NCBI GenBank assembly: GCA_023409975.1
Contig: JAEYQO010000057.1
Coordinates: 1 to 64,000 of the forward strand
DNA: 64,000 nucleotides
Direction of reading: 5' to 3'
From: Bacteroidota bacterium
GTDB lineage: Bacteria; Bacteroidota; Bacteroidia; Chitinophagales; Chitinophagaceae
The position numbers and the translations under genes were made by a program. The notes below the pieces were generated by a model. It worked only from the letters and a program-made list of their open reading frames with translations, did no database searches and was not told where the DNA came from. Position 1 is the stretch's first letter. Every line of letters begins with the position of its first letter. This document shows, one piece after another, positions 17,007 to 25,979 of the stretch.

Positions 17007-17408
17007 ATGAGCAGCATATTCACAAGGATCATTAAGGGTGAGATACCATCCTATAAGATAGCGGAGGATGAACATTTCTTTGCATTCCTGGACATATTCC
17101 CCATGAGAGAGGGGCATGTTTTGGTGATACCTAAAGAAGAAACGGACAAATTCTTTGATGTGAGTGATGAGCTGCTCGGTAAATGGCTGTTGTTTGCCAA
17201 GCCCATTGCAAAAGCTATTGAAAGGGCATTTCCCTGTGATCGGTGTGGTATGAGTGTTGTTGGTTTAGAAGTACCACATGCACATATGCATCTGATTCCG
17301 ATAGACTCCTCTGATGATCTCAATTTTACCAGACCAAAGTTGAAGTTGTCCGAAATGGAACTCAAACAGGTTCAACAGAAAATACTAGAACAACTACAAG
17401 GCGCTTAG
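17007..17408 (+). CDS. HIT family (histidine triad) nucleotide hydrolase
   Basis: A 133-residue HIT protein of the HinT/Fhit superfamily. The N-terminal IFTRIIKGEIPSYKI and the catalytic triad HAHMHLIP (HxHxH) near residue 92 are intact. Members hydrolyse nucleoside phosphoramidates or similar nucleotide conjugates in the cytoplasm. It is 1 bp downstream of greA and clearly in one operon. Its TAG stop lies inside the loop of the terminator hairpin. Confidence 0.93.
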   Translation: MSSIFTRIIKGEIPSYKIAEDEHFFAFLDIFPMREGHVLVIPKEETDKFFDVSDELLGKWLLFAKPIAKAIERAFPCDRCGMSVVGLEVPHAHMHLIPIDSSDDLNFTRPKLKLSEMELKQVQQKILEQLQGA

Positions 17409-17419
17409 GCGCCTTTTTT
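17399..17419 (+). terminator. terminator of greA-HIT, overlapping the HIT stop codon
   Basis: AGGCGC at 17399-17404 pairs with GCGCCT at 17409-17414 around loop TTAG, followed by six T (17414-17419). The stop codon TAG (17406-17408) is in the loop. Confidence 0.85.
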
Positions 17420-17466
17420 ATGCTTTGCTAATTCTCGACCCCTGCGTAATTCCCGGTACTGTCTTA

Positions 17467-17760
17467 CTATGCTTTGCTGATACAGTCTACACTCCAGGCT
17501 TTTGCTTTATTAGCGAATAATGCGCGTGTCTTTTCCCAGGTGTCTCTGAAGAAGGCGGAATATCTGTAATGATCCAGATGGGCTTCGGATTCCCAGTGAC
17601 TGTAGGTAAAGAATATTTCCTTCTGGTTCTTGTCCTGCCAGAGTTCGAGGTGGAGGCAACCTTCGAACGCTCTGATGGTCTGTTTGCGTTCTTCAAAGAG
17701 TTTCCTGAAGTTTTCCGTCTCGTCTGAACGGAATTCCATCTGAACGATTCGTATGATCAT
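17467..17760 (-). CDS. antibiotic-biosynthesis-monooxygenase (ABM) domain protein
   Basis: A 97-residue single ABM ferredoxin-like domain (MIIRIVQMEFRSDETENF...; FEGCLHLELWQDKNQKEIFFTYSHWESEAHLDHYR). Small dimeric proteins of this type include YgiN-like quinol monooxygenases and heme-degrading enzymes; the haem ligand pattern of IsdG is not obvious. The substrate is unknown. Its start overlaps the stop of the upstream SAM hydroxide adenosyltransferase gene by 4 bases (17757-17760), so translation is probably coupled. Confidence 0.85.
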   Translation of the reverse strand: MIIRIVQMEFRSDETENFRKLFEERKQTIRAFEGCLHLELWQDKNQKEIFFTYSHWESEAHLDHYRYSAFFRDTWEKTRALFANKAKAWSVDCISKA

Positions 17761-18551
17761 CCGAATATAATCTTGATTTTATTGTAAATGAGGTGATGCT
17801 CCTGGAAAAGTTGCAGGCCAAACAGACTGGCTGCCTGTCCGCGATTGACGGAAATTTCCAGGAAACCATTACTATTGAATCTGCAGAGGCGTTCGCCATC
17901 CCTGACATCGTTGTAGTGACTGCTCAATTCATTTACCTGCGTACCTCTGGCAAATGCAATCCGGAAGGATCGTCCCTGGCCTACAGAATCAAAAATGTTT
18001 CTGGATAGATTGGTAACCACATTCTCGAACCGGTCGATATGTATGACATGACATTCCACCTCGTTATCTGTAACGACGGGTTGCAGATTGACAGGGGCAT
18101 GTTTAATCTCAGTGACCGGCAGTGAGGGGTCTCGCTGATTGATGTCTTTTAACTGCGAAATAAGCGTTCCTGTGTAATGGATGATTTCTGAAAAACTAGT
18201 GTCCTTAGTGACTTCGAGGCAGAGCCAGATCATTTCTGGTTCTTTACCAAACGCCAACGGGAGCAGTCCATTATCCGGTGCGATGAAGTAGTGGCCGTTC
18301 ATTCTGCAGAGAATAATACGGGAGGGAACCTCACGGTATATGTCAAAAAGTGCGAGGTGGATTGAGCCGTCCGGGAAATTCCAGCAGGCAGCATTCAGAA
18401 CATAGGCCGCCTGATGAAGATGATAGGGCTCGACCTCGTGGCTGATATCCATCAGGGGAATGTCCGGAATGTGCTGCATCAGAATTCCTTTCATGGAGGC
18501 TACTGAGGCATCCTGAAGACCAAAATCCGATAACAGGGTAACACACCGCAT
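17757..18551 (-). CDS. SAM hydroxide adenosyltransferase (DUF62 family)
   Basis: A 264-residue protein of the fluorinase/chlorinase/DUF62 fold. Family marks are the N-terminal TLLSDFGLQDASVASMKG, DISHEVEPYHLHQAAYVL and the mid-protein YFIAPDNGLLPL, followed by the C-terminal barrel. Most bacterial members hydrolyse S-adenosylmethionine to adenosine and methionine; halide use is limited to a few lineages. The local sequence lacks an obvious halogenase insertion, so the hydrolase role is preferred. It is the upstream partner of the ABM protein with a 4-base overlap. Confidence 0.9.
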   Translation of the reverse strand: MRCVTLLSDFGLQDASVASMKGILMQHIPDIPLMDISHEVEPYHLHQAAYVLNAACWNFPDGSIHLALFDIYREVPSRIILCRMNGHYFIAPDNGLLPLAFGKEPEMIWLCLEVTKDTSFSEIIHYTGTLISQLKDINQRDPSLPVTEIKHAPVNLQPVVTDNEVECHVIHIDRFENVVTNLSRNIFDSVGQGRSFRIAFARGTQVNELSSHYNDVRDGERLCRFNSNGFLEISVNRGQAASLFGLQLFQEHHLIYNKIKIIFG

Positions 18552-18627
18552 GGATCAGCAAAAGTAGGCCGCAAGTTGCGTTTATTCTAACGAGATTAGC
18601 TGTATGATCAACAAAATATTTTAGAAG

Positions 18628-18657
18628 TTTGAACGTTCTATCTGTTGACTAACTTTA
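18628..18657 (+). promoter_or_regulatory. candidate promoter for the beta-helix lipoprotein
   Basis: TTTG at 18628-18631, 18-bp spacer, TAACTTTA at 18650-18657 (one mismatch to TAnnTTTG), 19 bp before the start codon. Confidence 0.5.
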
Positions 18658-18676
18658 CGACCACAAGCCATTTATC

Positions 18677-20101
18677 ATGCGAGTATTTGCCGGTCTTATC
18701 CTGATCATTCTGGTCGCCTTAGTGTCCTGCAGGAAAGATACGCTATTGACATCGGGAGGAGATCTTCATTTTTCGACAGATACGCTCACCTTTGATACCG
18801 TTTTCACTCAGTTTGCCAGCTTCACTGCAGCGGTGAAGATCTATAATCCGCAGAACCAGAGAGTGAAGCTGAGCGCCGTCAGAGTGGAGGGGGGTGATGC
18901 TTCTTTCTTTCAACTCAATGTCAATGGGATTTCCGGTAATAACATCCCTGATGTCGAAATGGAACCTAATGACAGTATCTATGTCTTTGCGACGGTGAAT
19001 ATCGATCCGACCAACGATAACAACCCGTTCATTATACAGGACCGTCTGGTGGCTCATCTGAACGGTAAGGAATTCTCGATACCCCTGATTGCCTATGGTC
19101 AGAATGCCCACTATATTATCGACAGCGTAATCAGCCAGCATACAACCTGGGTGAATGACAAGCCGTATGTGATCATGAAGAATGCGCTGGTGGCGAAAGA
19201 CTTTACGCTGACGATAGAGAAGGGTTGCAGGGTATATGTTCATGCAGACTCCAGGCTGTTTGTGGAAGGAACGCTGAAGGTGATGGGAACGAAGGAAGAC
19301 AGCGTGATCTTTCAGGGTGATCGTCTCGACCGGAATTACTTCGGGAATGAGGGCTATCCCGGAGAATGGGGCGGGATCTACTTTACAGGAAATAGTAAGA
19401 ACAATGAGCTCAACTGGGCGATACTCAGGAACTGTGGCAATAGCACCCGATTAGGAGCGTCTGTGCTGCTTCCTGCTGCTATCCAGATCAATACAGACTC
19501 TGTGTGGGGAAGCACTCCGCAGCTGGTTTTGAGAAATACGATGATTCAGAATTCAATCGGCTATGGGCTATTGAGTTTTAGTGCGCATGTGGAGGCTGAG
19601 AACACCATGATCAATGATTGCGGGGCGCAGGCGCTGGCGCTGTTTCAGGGAGGTAGATACAATTTCAGGAACTGTAACTTCATCAACTACCTGCCTTCTA
19701 AGCTGAGTCATATTGATAATCCGACGGTGGCGGTGCTCAATTATTTCGACATCAGCAATACCCAGTATGTGGCGGGGGACCTGCAGGCTTCATTTTCTAA
19801 TTGCGTCATTTACGGATCGATCGATAATGAGTTGTTTGCTCATGAAAGACCCGGTGCCGGTTTTCAGGTGAGCTTTCAGAACTGTCTGATCAAACATCAG
19901 GACACGATACCTTCCAACGTGCAGACTTCAGATTGCATCTTCAATCAGGATCCTTTGTTTGTGGAGCCAGTAAAGTGGGACTTCCATTTGCAGCCGGGAT
20001 CTCCGCTTATCGATAAGGGAATCAATAATGGGGTGGTGATTGACCTGGACAATAAGCCGCGCAATGGAATTCCCGATATCGGGGTCTATGAATTCCAGTA
20101 G
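18677..20101 (+). CDS. lipoprotein with right-handed beta-helix domain
   Basis: A 474-residue lipoprotein with signal peptide and lipobox ending at Cys18 (ALVSC). Residues about 30-150 look like an immunoglobulin-like adhesion domain (DTVFTQFASFTAAVKIYNP...). Residues 170-440 are right-handed parallel beta-helix repeats. The C-terminal segment (PGSPLIDKGINNGVVIDLDNKPRNG...DIGVYEF) is the choice-of-anchor-Q type end common in Bacteroidota surface proteins. It probably binds or processes a polysaccharide or acts in adhesion; no catalytic residues are recognised. The gene ends with no spacer against the convergent permease gene. Confidence 0.85.
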   Translation: MRVFAGLILIILVALVSCRKDTLLTSGGDLHFSTDTLTFDTVFTQFASFTAAVKIYNPQNQRVKLSAVRVEGGDASFFQLNVNGISGNNIPDVEMEPNDSIYVFATVNIDPTNDNNPFIIQDRLVAHLNGKEFSIPLIAYGQNAHYIIDSVISQHTTWVNDKPYVIMKNALVAKDFTLTIEKGCRVYVHADSRLFVEGTLKVMGTKEDSVIFQGDRLDRNYFGNEGYPGEWGGIYFTGNSKNNELNWAILRNCGNSTRLGASVLLPAAIQINTDSVWGSTPQLVLRNTMIQNSIGYGLLSFSAHVEAENTMINDCGAQALALFQGGRYNFRNCNFINYLPSKLSHIDNPTVAVLNYFDISNTQYVAGDLQASFSNCVIYGSIDNELFAHERPGAGFQVSFQNCLIKHQDTIPSNVQTSDCIFNQDPLFVEPVKWDFHLQPGSPLIDKGINNGVVIDLDNKPRNGIPDIGVYEFQ

Positions 20102-21331
20102 TTAGCTGGCTTTCAGGGAGGGGTCTTCGACTCTGGTAGACCGGAGGGCGGGATATAAGGCCGCCAGGAAACCCACCAGTGCCACAGTGACTATTACGAC
20201 GAAAACATCCATCAGGCGCAGTGCGACAGGGTAGGCGTCGATGAGGAAAGCACCCTGTAGCCGGATCCATTGAAAATGCTGCTGGCCGAGGCAAATGGCA
20301 ATTCCCAACAGCAGGCCGATACCACCACCGATGGCAGCCCAGAGCACCCCTTCCATCAAAAAGATACCCCGGATCATACGAGGGGTGGCACCCATGGCCT
20401 TCAGAATGGCAATGTCTTTTTGTTTTTCAAGCACCAGCATGGTCAGGGCCCCGACCATGTTGAAGGAGGCTATCAGCAGGACCAGCACCAGAATGGCGTA
20501 AACGACCCATTTTTCGGTCTTCATGACCATGTAAAGTGTTCGGTTTTGCTCGTACCTCGTTGCAACAAGATACTGATCTCCGAGGAGCTGCGCCAATTGC
20601 TGCTTGATTTCGGCGGGATCTACATCTGGCAGAACACTAAGTTCCAGCGAAGACAACTGGCCTGGCTGGAGAAATAGTTCCTGAACGAGGGGGAAACTTG
20701 CCAGAATGAATTTGCCATCAAACTCTTCCTGAACCCTGAAAATGCCGTCTGGTTTGAGTTTAAGACTCTGAAAGGCGTCGGTGGGATTCAATGCGGCATT
20801 TCTGATTTGCGGGTTGGGATAGTAAACGGTGAGTTGGCTGAAGACGTTTTCCGGATCGAGACCTAATTGTGCCGCGATTCTGAGACCGACAATTGCCGTT
20901 GGGATAGGGGATTGGGAAACAGCGCTCCTGCCGGAATAGATGTAGGGTAGGATGTTGTTGACCCCGATATATTGATGGTCTATACCCTTGAGTGTTGCGA
21001 TATACTGTTCCTCATTACTATTCAGCAGCACATTATCCTCAATGACCTTTGCGAAAGCCTGAATGCCCGGGATGGAAGCCAGCTTCTCTATTGGTAAATC
21101 TGATTCAGAAAAGAACTTGCCCTTCTTTGCGGTGATTTTGATGTCAGGATAAAATGACTTGTAGAGTTCTTTGATGAGATCTTCAAAGCCATTGAATACG
21201 GAGAACAGGACAATCAGGGCGCCGCTTCCCACGGCGATAGCGGCCATGCTGATACGGGAGAGCACGGGGACGACATTTGCGGAACGCTTTCCCCGCAGAT
21301 AGCGCCAGGCTAATTGCCAGATGAGCATCAT
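20102..21331 (-). CDS. LolC/LolE-type ABC transporter permease (FtsX family)
   Basis: A 409-residue inner-membrane permease with one N-terminal membrane segment (about 24-44), a periplasmic MacB-like core domain (about 45-270) and three C-terminal segments in the FtsX domain (near 280-300, 325-350, 370-395). The cytoplasmic coupling region KQKDIAILKAMGATPRMI is typical. Members extract lipoproteins for transfer to the outer membrane together with LolD; no ATPase is adjacent. It follows rbfA by 9 bp on the same strand, an order I recall from other Bacteroidota. Confidence 0.88.
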   Translation of the reverse strand: MMLIWQLAWRYLRGKRSANVVPVLSRISMAAIAVGSGALIVLFSVFNGFEDLIKELYKSFYPDIKITAKKGKFFSESDLPIEKLASIPGIQAFAKVIEDNVLLNSNEEQYIATLKGIDHQYIGVNNILPYIYSGRSAVSQSPIPTAIVGLRIAAQLGLDPENVFSQLTVYYPNPQIRNAALNPTDAFQSLKLKPDGIFRVQEEFDGKFILASFPLVQELFLQPGQLSSLELSVLPDVDPAEIKQQLAQLLGDQYLVATRYEQNRTLYMVMKTEKWVVYAILVLVLLIASFNMVGALTMLVLEKQKDIAILKAMGATPRMIRGIFLMEGVLWAAIGGGIGLLLGIAICLGQQHFQWIRLQGAFLIDAYPVALRLMDVFVVIVTVALVGFLAALYPALRSTRVEDPSLKAS

Positions 21332-21340
21332 CTGTCGGGT

Positions 21341-21739
21341 TTATTGTTCATCGGGTTGATCAGTGGACGATTTGTCTCCGGTTTGTTTTTCCTCGTTAAT
21401 CTTCCGGAACAGTTCTTCCATTTTGAACACGTAATCGAGCGTATCATCGGTGAAGAACTGAAGTTCCGGTACTCTGCGGAGCTGATTTCTGACGCGGTTT
21501 CCGAGTGATTTCCGGATTTCGGAGGTGCGTTCCTTAATTTGGCGCATCAGGACAGCTGGCTCCTTTATTTGAAAAAAACTCAGGTAAACACGGGCTTCGA
21601 GCAGATCTGGAGTCATTGTCACCTTGGATATGGAAAGCATACCGCCATCAATGACATTGAGACCCTCTCTCTGGAAAATGTCGCTCAGTTCCTCCTTGAC
21701 TATGTTCGCTACCTGTTTTTGTCGTTTAGATTCTTCCAT
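21341..21739 (-). CDS. rbfA: ribosome-binding factor A
   Basis: A 132-residue RbfA, a KH-fold protein that binds the 30S subunit and assists maturation of the 16S 5' end. The N-terminal RQKQVANIVKEELSDIFQREG, the central LEARVYLSFF and the RVPELQFFTDDTLDYVFKMEELF region are characteristic. The acidic C-terminal tail is low-complexity. It is the first gene of a pair with the LolE-type permease. Confidence 0.95.
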   Translation of the reverse strand: MEESKRQKQVANIVKEELSDIFQREGLNVIDGGMLSISKVTMTPDLLEARVYLSFFQIKEPAVLMRQIKERTSEIRKSLGNRVRNQLRRVPELQFFTDDTLDYVFKMEELFRKINEEKQTGDKSSTDQPDEQ

Positions 21740-21838
21740 AGAATGAATTCGTCTGTAAAGTTAAAGCATCTCCGGGTTAGGGCCTCTGTGTCGGGGATGT
21801 AAAAGAAAAGTGTAAATTCGTAACCCATAATTTTTGTC

Positions 21839-22726
21839 ATGCATAGAGTTTTAATCATTGCCGGTCTGTTGGTTACCGTGGCATTTACTGCTTGTGAGGA
21901 GAGAGGGCCAGCAATAGATTTCAGTACCACAACGATTAAGTCGGTTGATACTACCTATCTCGCGAGCCCTGAGGCGCCGGAGCCCAGGCATATTCTAGTT
22001 GAAGAAGCTACGGGGGTGCAATGTCCGAACTGTCCTGCGGGAACGAAAATTCTTCAGAAAGCGGATTCTACCTATCCCGGTCGGGTAGTAGTTGTGGCGA
22101 TACACGCTGGTAAGCTTACTGATCCTATGGCGAATTCGAAGCACCTTCTGTTTAATAACGACCTGCTACCGCTGTATAGTTTTTTTGGTGCAGAGCCTAA
22201 TAAGCCGGCGGCTGTTTTTGACAGGGTGCCCGTAAATGGTTCTTACTTCATTGATTCGAGGAATATGTGGCCGAACCTGATGGAGCAGCGATTGGCGAAG
22301 CCTTCACCTGTGAATCTGAGTCTGACCAGTTCCTACAACGATGAAACGGGAGAGGATACGATCAGTGTTCGGGTGGCTTATACACAGGATGTTCAGGCGA
22401 ATCAGAGCATTGGTATTTACATAACTGAAAATGGCATTATTGATCCGCAGATAGATGGGTTGAACATCATTGATGACTACGAGCACAACCATGTACTTCG
22501 TCAGAATGTTACCCCATTAAACGGCACGAGCTTTCTCGACACCCTTGCTGTGAAGGAAAAAGGGAGAGTGTATGAGCGGACATTCATTTATAAGATACCA
22601 GAATCTGCCTATACTGTCGAAGGCAAGAAGTGGAACCTCAACAACTGTAAGGTGGTGGCTTTTGTTTTCGATAATGAATCAGAAAGTAAGGAGGTTTTGC
22701 AGGTGGCTGAAATTTCCCTGAAGTAA
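21839..22726 (+). CDS. Omp28-related lipoprotein with thioredoxin-like domain
   Basis: A 295-residue lipoprotein (lipobox ending Cys19, AFTAC). The region near residues 50-75, EEATGVQCPNCPAGTKIL, carries a CPNC motif in a thioredoxin-like Omp28 domain, and a C-terminal beta-sandwich region follows from about residue 160. Omp28 of Porphyromonas gingivalis is a surface lipoprotein proposed to act in adhesion or redox; function is otherwise unproven. It converges on the TonB receptor gene across 20 bp with no obvious terminator. Confidence 0.87.
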   Translation: MHRVLIIAGLLVTVAFTACEERGPAIDFSTTTIKSVDTTYLASPEAPEPRHILVEEATGVQCPNCPAGTKILQKADSTYPGRVVVVAIHAGKLTDPMANSKHLLFNNDLLPLYSFFGAEPNKPAAVFDRVPVNGSYFIDSRNMWPNLMEQRLAKPSPVNLSLTSSYNDETGEDTISVRVAYTQDVQANQSIGIYITENGIIDPQIDGLNIIDDYEHNHVLRQNVTPLNGTSFLDTLAVKEKGRVYERTFIYKIPESAYTVEGKKWNLNNCKVVAFVFDNESESKEVLQVAEISLK

Positions 22727-22746
22727 TTCCTTAATAATTATCGTGG

Positions 22747-25146
22747 TTAGAAAGTAGCCCGGGCAGAGATGATGAAATTTCTTCCCGGCGCTACGATACC
22801 CGAACTATAGGTTCTGTAACGTAGATCGAGCATGTTTTCGAGTCCGGCGTTGATGGTCAGGCTTTTATTTAATTGGTATCCGGCTTTGAAGTTGAGTGTG
22901 AACCAGGATGGGGCATAAGGGTTTCCTTCGGCGTCCATAGCATACATATAGTCCTTTTCTTTTTCCTCTTGTGGGAGATCTGCAAAAGATACTCCGCCAT
23001 TATACATTCCATAGAGATCGAGCTGCAGTTTGGAAGTTTTATAGGTAAGGTGCGTTACGCCGTACATCGGTGCGGCATGCCGCAGCGGGCTCTTTGAGCC
23101 ATTGTCCAGTTCTTCTTCACCCTTCTGGTAATTGAAACGGGAATAGATGCCAAATCCTCCTGGGAGTTTCAGGTCGAGACCGAACTGAACACCGTAGACG
23201 GTGGCGTTTGCGGCATTTTTCATGGCCATTACCCTGCTGAGCTCACCATCATAAATGATGCTGTCATTGCCGTTTAATTGATGAGGCCTTCGGACCAGAG
23301 CGTTGGTTAATAGCGTGTAGAACACGGTGGCATCGACCTTCAGGCGCGTGCCGAAGATCTGAGCGAACCCGGCTTCCAGATTATAGGCATATTCCGCGTT
23401 AAGAGCAGGATTGGGCACCATGACGCTTCCTGGTTCTGAGTCGAAGATCTTGCCCATGTCGTCCACATTAGGTGCGCGGAAACCGGAGGAGAAGTTGGTA
23501 CTGACGGTTGTTTTTGGGGAGGGGTTGAAGACCATACCGAGACTGCCGGTGAGGGCGCCGTTGTTTAGATTGGCATCTGTGAATGGAAGGCCATAAAAGC
23601 TGGAATCGAAATGGGCGTCCAATGCGAATTGGGTGTAACGTCCGGCCAGTTGAAGCAGAAGATCGGGACGTAGCTGGTATTGATAGCTGAGATAGGCTGC
23701 GTAGGACTTCCATTGGGCCTGTGGATAGCGGGGAGCGCCTGGTTGAGTGCTGTTGGTGGTGATGTCCTCGTCCTTTCCGGTAGAGCTGACGTCATTAAGA
23801 ACCGCTTCAAGCCCATAAAAGAATTTGTGTTTTCCGGAGTGTTTATAGAAATCGAGATTTGCGGACCAGGCGTCCACCTTTTCCAGGCGCGTTCTGCGTT
23901 CTGGATCATTGAAGTCCCGGTCTATTCTGCTCTCTTCAAACTGTTGGAAGGCGAGATTCAGGGATGCGCCATCCATTAATACGTTTGGTTTTGCGTAGGA
24001 GATATTCAGGTGGTTCATGAGCCAGAGCTGTGGACCGTAATCCCATTCTGCGCTGCGGGGGTTGCCGTTTCGATAGCGGATCAAACGGTCGTAACGAGAG
24101 TAGGAGCTGGTAGTTGAGTAATGCAGGCCATAGTTTAGAGTCCAGTACTGATTGGGTTTGAAGCTCAGCTTTTGCATCAGGTTGAACTGGTGGTAACCGG
24201 TTGGAGTTTGTACGAGTGGGTCGGGATTGGTGACAGTGATATCCTGTCCATTTTGGCGTGCGACATAAGATGTGCGTAGGTATTCATCAGGGCCGTTGCT
24301 GCCCATTCTGAGATCGCGGAATTCGGAATAGGAGAGGCTGGATAATCCTGCCCATTTTTTCCCGCCGAGTCCGACATCGAAATGGCTGGTGAATTCCTGA
24401 TTGGCAGAGGCGAAACGCACTGCTGCGCTTCCTTTGGTGATGGTGTGATCAGTGGAGGAGAATTCCGGCCTCAGAGTTTGGAAGCTCATCACGCCGCCGA
24501 TGGCATCGCTGCCGTAGATGACAGAACCTGGTCCGAAGAATACTTCGGTATTTTCCAGTGTGAAGGGGTCGAGGGAGATGACATTCTGCAGATTTCCGCT
24601 TCTGAAAATAGCGGTGTTCATACGGACCCCATCGATAGACATCAGGAGCCTGTTCGTTGAGAAGCCACGTATCATGGGGCTGCCGCCGCCCAACTGGCTT
24701 TTCTGAATGTAGACTTCGCCGGACAGGGCGAGCATATCGGCTGCAGTCTGAGGATTCTGAAAAGCGACATCTGCGCGGGAAATGCGGGTGATGTAGGCGG
24801 GTACCTCTTTACGGGACTGGCGCCAGCGGGAGGCGGAGAGCACGACCTGGTCGAGCGAGACGCCGGATGGAATGAGGAGTACTAGGAAATTTGCCTGTTC
24901 GAGTTCGAAAAAGCTCTTTTGTTCTTCGAGGTAGCCGAGAAGGCGGATAGAAATGGAATTTGCTGTTCTTAAATGGGAAATATCTGCTTTGCCTGCTTCA
25001 TCAGTAACTACAGGTTCTGCGTTGCCGCCGCTGATGATAACCCCCTGGAGTGGATGACCGGTTTCCTGAGAGCGAACTTCGAGGACCTGAGCGAAACCGG
25101 AGTGGAAGCAAGAGAGGAGGAGACAGAGCAGTAGCAGTTTATTCAT
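22747..25146 (-). CDS. TonB-dependent outer-membrane receptor
   Basis: A 799-residue receptor with signal peptide (MNKLLLLCLLLSCFHSGFAQ), a carboxypeptidase-regulatory-like domain (about 21-105), a plug (about 110-225, with RGFSTNRLLMSIDGVRMN and SVIYGSDAIGGVMSF) and a 22-strand barrel ending in Phe (ISARATF). The plug/barrel pattern resembles HmuR/BtuB-like siderophore, haem or vitamin receptors rather than SusC. No binding protein or transporter is adjacent, so the ligand is unknown. Single gene between convergent omp28-like and divergent lspA. Confidence 0.9.
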   Translation of the reverse strand: MNKLLLLCLLLSCFHSGFAQVLEVRSQETGHPLQGVIISGGNAEPVVTDEAGKADISHLRTANSISIRLLGYLEEQKSFFELEQANFLVLLIPSGVSLDQVVLSASRWRQSRKEVPAYITRISRADVAFQNPQTAADMLALSGEVYIQKSQLGGGSPMIRGFSTNRLLMSIDGVRMNTAIFRSGNLQNVISLDPFTLENTEVFFGPGSVIYGSDAIGGVMSFQTLRPEFSSTDHTITKGSAAVRFASANQEFTSHFDVGLGGKKWAGLSSLSYSEFRDLRMGSNGPDEYLRTSYVARQNGQDITVTNPDPLVQTPTGYHQFNLMQKLSFKPNQYWTLNYGLHYSTTSSYSRYDRLIRYRNGNPRSAEWDYGPQLWLMNHLNISYAKPNVLMDGASLNLAFQQFEESRIDRDFNDPERRTRLEKVDAWSANLDFYKHSGKHKFFYGLEAVLNDVSSTGKDEDITTNSTQPGAPRYPQAQWKSYAAYLSYQYQLRPDLLLQLAGRYTQFALDAHFDSSFYGLPFTDANLNNGALTGSLGMVFNPSPKTTVSTNFSSGFRAPNVDDMGKIFDSEPGSVMVPNPALNAEYAYNLEAGFAQIFGTRLKVDATVFYTLLTNALVRRPHQLNGNDSIIYDGELSRVMAMKNAANATVYGVQFGLDLKLPGGFGIYSRFNYQKGEEELDNGSKSPLRHAAPMYGVTHLTYKTSKLQLDLYGMYNGGVSFADLPQEEKEKDYMYAMDAEGNPYAPSWFTLNFKAGYQLNKSLTINAGLENMLDLRYRTYSSGIVAPGRNFIISARATF

Positions 25147-25288
25147 TGCAGACAGAAACTTAATATGGTACTTACCTGAGTTGCGGAAATGTTTTACAGA
25201 GGTAAGGCAAAATAATATAAAAAGTTAAGGGTGCGGGGGGAATTGACCATAACGGGGGAATTGATGGGATATCTATTGCTCCAGACTG

Positions 25289-25296
25289 TATCTTTG
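25289..25296 (+). promoter_or_regulatory. candidate -7 element for lspA
   Basis: TATCTTTG at 25289-25296 matches TAnnTTTG exactly, 19 bp before the GTG start. The only TTG upstream with plausible distance (25261-25263) has an overlong 25-bp spacer, so only the -7 part is well supported. Confidence 0.4.
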
Positions 25297-25315
25297 GAAC
25301 CATTAAAATTAATCT

Positions 25316-25975
25316 GTGAAGTACAGGTACGCATTACTGATAGTCCTTATCATTCTGATTGTTGATCAGGCATCCAAGATTTATATCAAGACCAATTTTT
25401 ACTATGGTGAAGAGGTGAACGTTTTGGGTGATTGGTTCAGGCTGCATTTTATAGAGAATGAGGGGATGGCATTTGGGATGAAATTGAGTCAGGCAGAGAC
25501 TGGAAAGCTGATCCTTACATTATTCCGGTTGGTTGCGGTGGTATTTGGATTCTATCTCCTGAAGCGGCTGGTAGATAAGCAGTATAAAAGAGGCGCTGTT
25601 ATCTGCGGAGCACTCATACTTGCGGGCGCGATGGGCAACCTGATAGATAGTATTTTCTATGGAATGATCTTCACAGAAAGTTCTTTCCATATTGCTCGAT
25701 TGGTGCCATTTGGAGAGGGGTATGGGAAGCTTTTTCACGGGAAGGTAGTGGACATGCTGTATTTCCCTTTGATTGATGTGCCTATGCCGGATTGGGTACC
25801 ATTTATAGGGGGGAGGAACTTTGCATTTTTTGAGCCGGTGTTCAATATTGCTGATGCGGCGATTTCTGTTGGTGTGCTGACACTGGTTTTCTTCCAGAAG
25901 CGACTCATACATAAGGAAGAAGAGGAGCAGAAGACAGTAGCCGGGAGGGAGGAAGAAACGGCATCAACCATTTAG
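25316..25975 (+). CDS. lspA: lipoprotein signal peptidase (signal peptidase II)
   Basis: A 219-residue inner-membrane aspartic peptidase that cleaves prolipoprotein signal peptides before the lipidated Cys. Four membrane segments are visible. The catalytic dyad is Asp146 (GKVVDMLYF) and Asp180 (FNIADAAIS). It is about 50 residues longer than the Escherichia coli enzyme because of the loop between Asp111 (GNLID) and Asp180 and a charged Glu-rich tail, both usual in Bacteroidota. The start is GTG at 25316; no ATG upstream is in frame. zapA follows after 4 bp. The many lipoproteins of this window depend on it. Confidence 0.95.
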   Translation: MKYRYALLIVLIILIVDQASKIYIKTNFYYGEEVNVLGDWFRLHFIENEGMAFGMKLSQAETGKLILTLFRLVAVVFGFYLLKRLVDKQYKRGAVICGALILAGAMGNLIDSIFYGMIFTESSFHIARLVPFGEGYGKLFHGKVVDMLYFPLIDVPMPDWVPFIGGRNFAFFEPVFNIADAAISVGVLTLVFFQKRLIHKEEEEQKTVAGREEETASTI

Positions 25976-25979
25976 AGAT

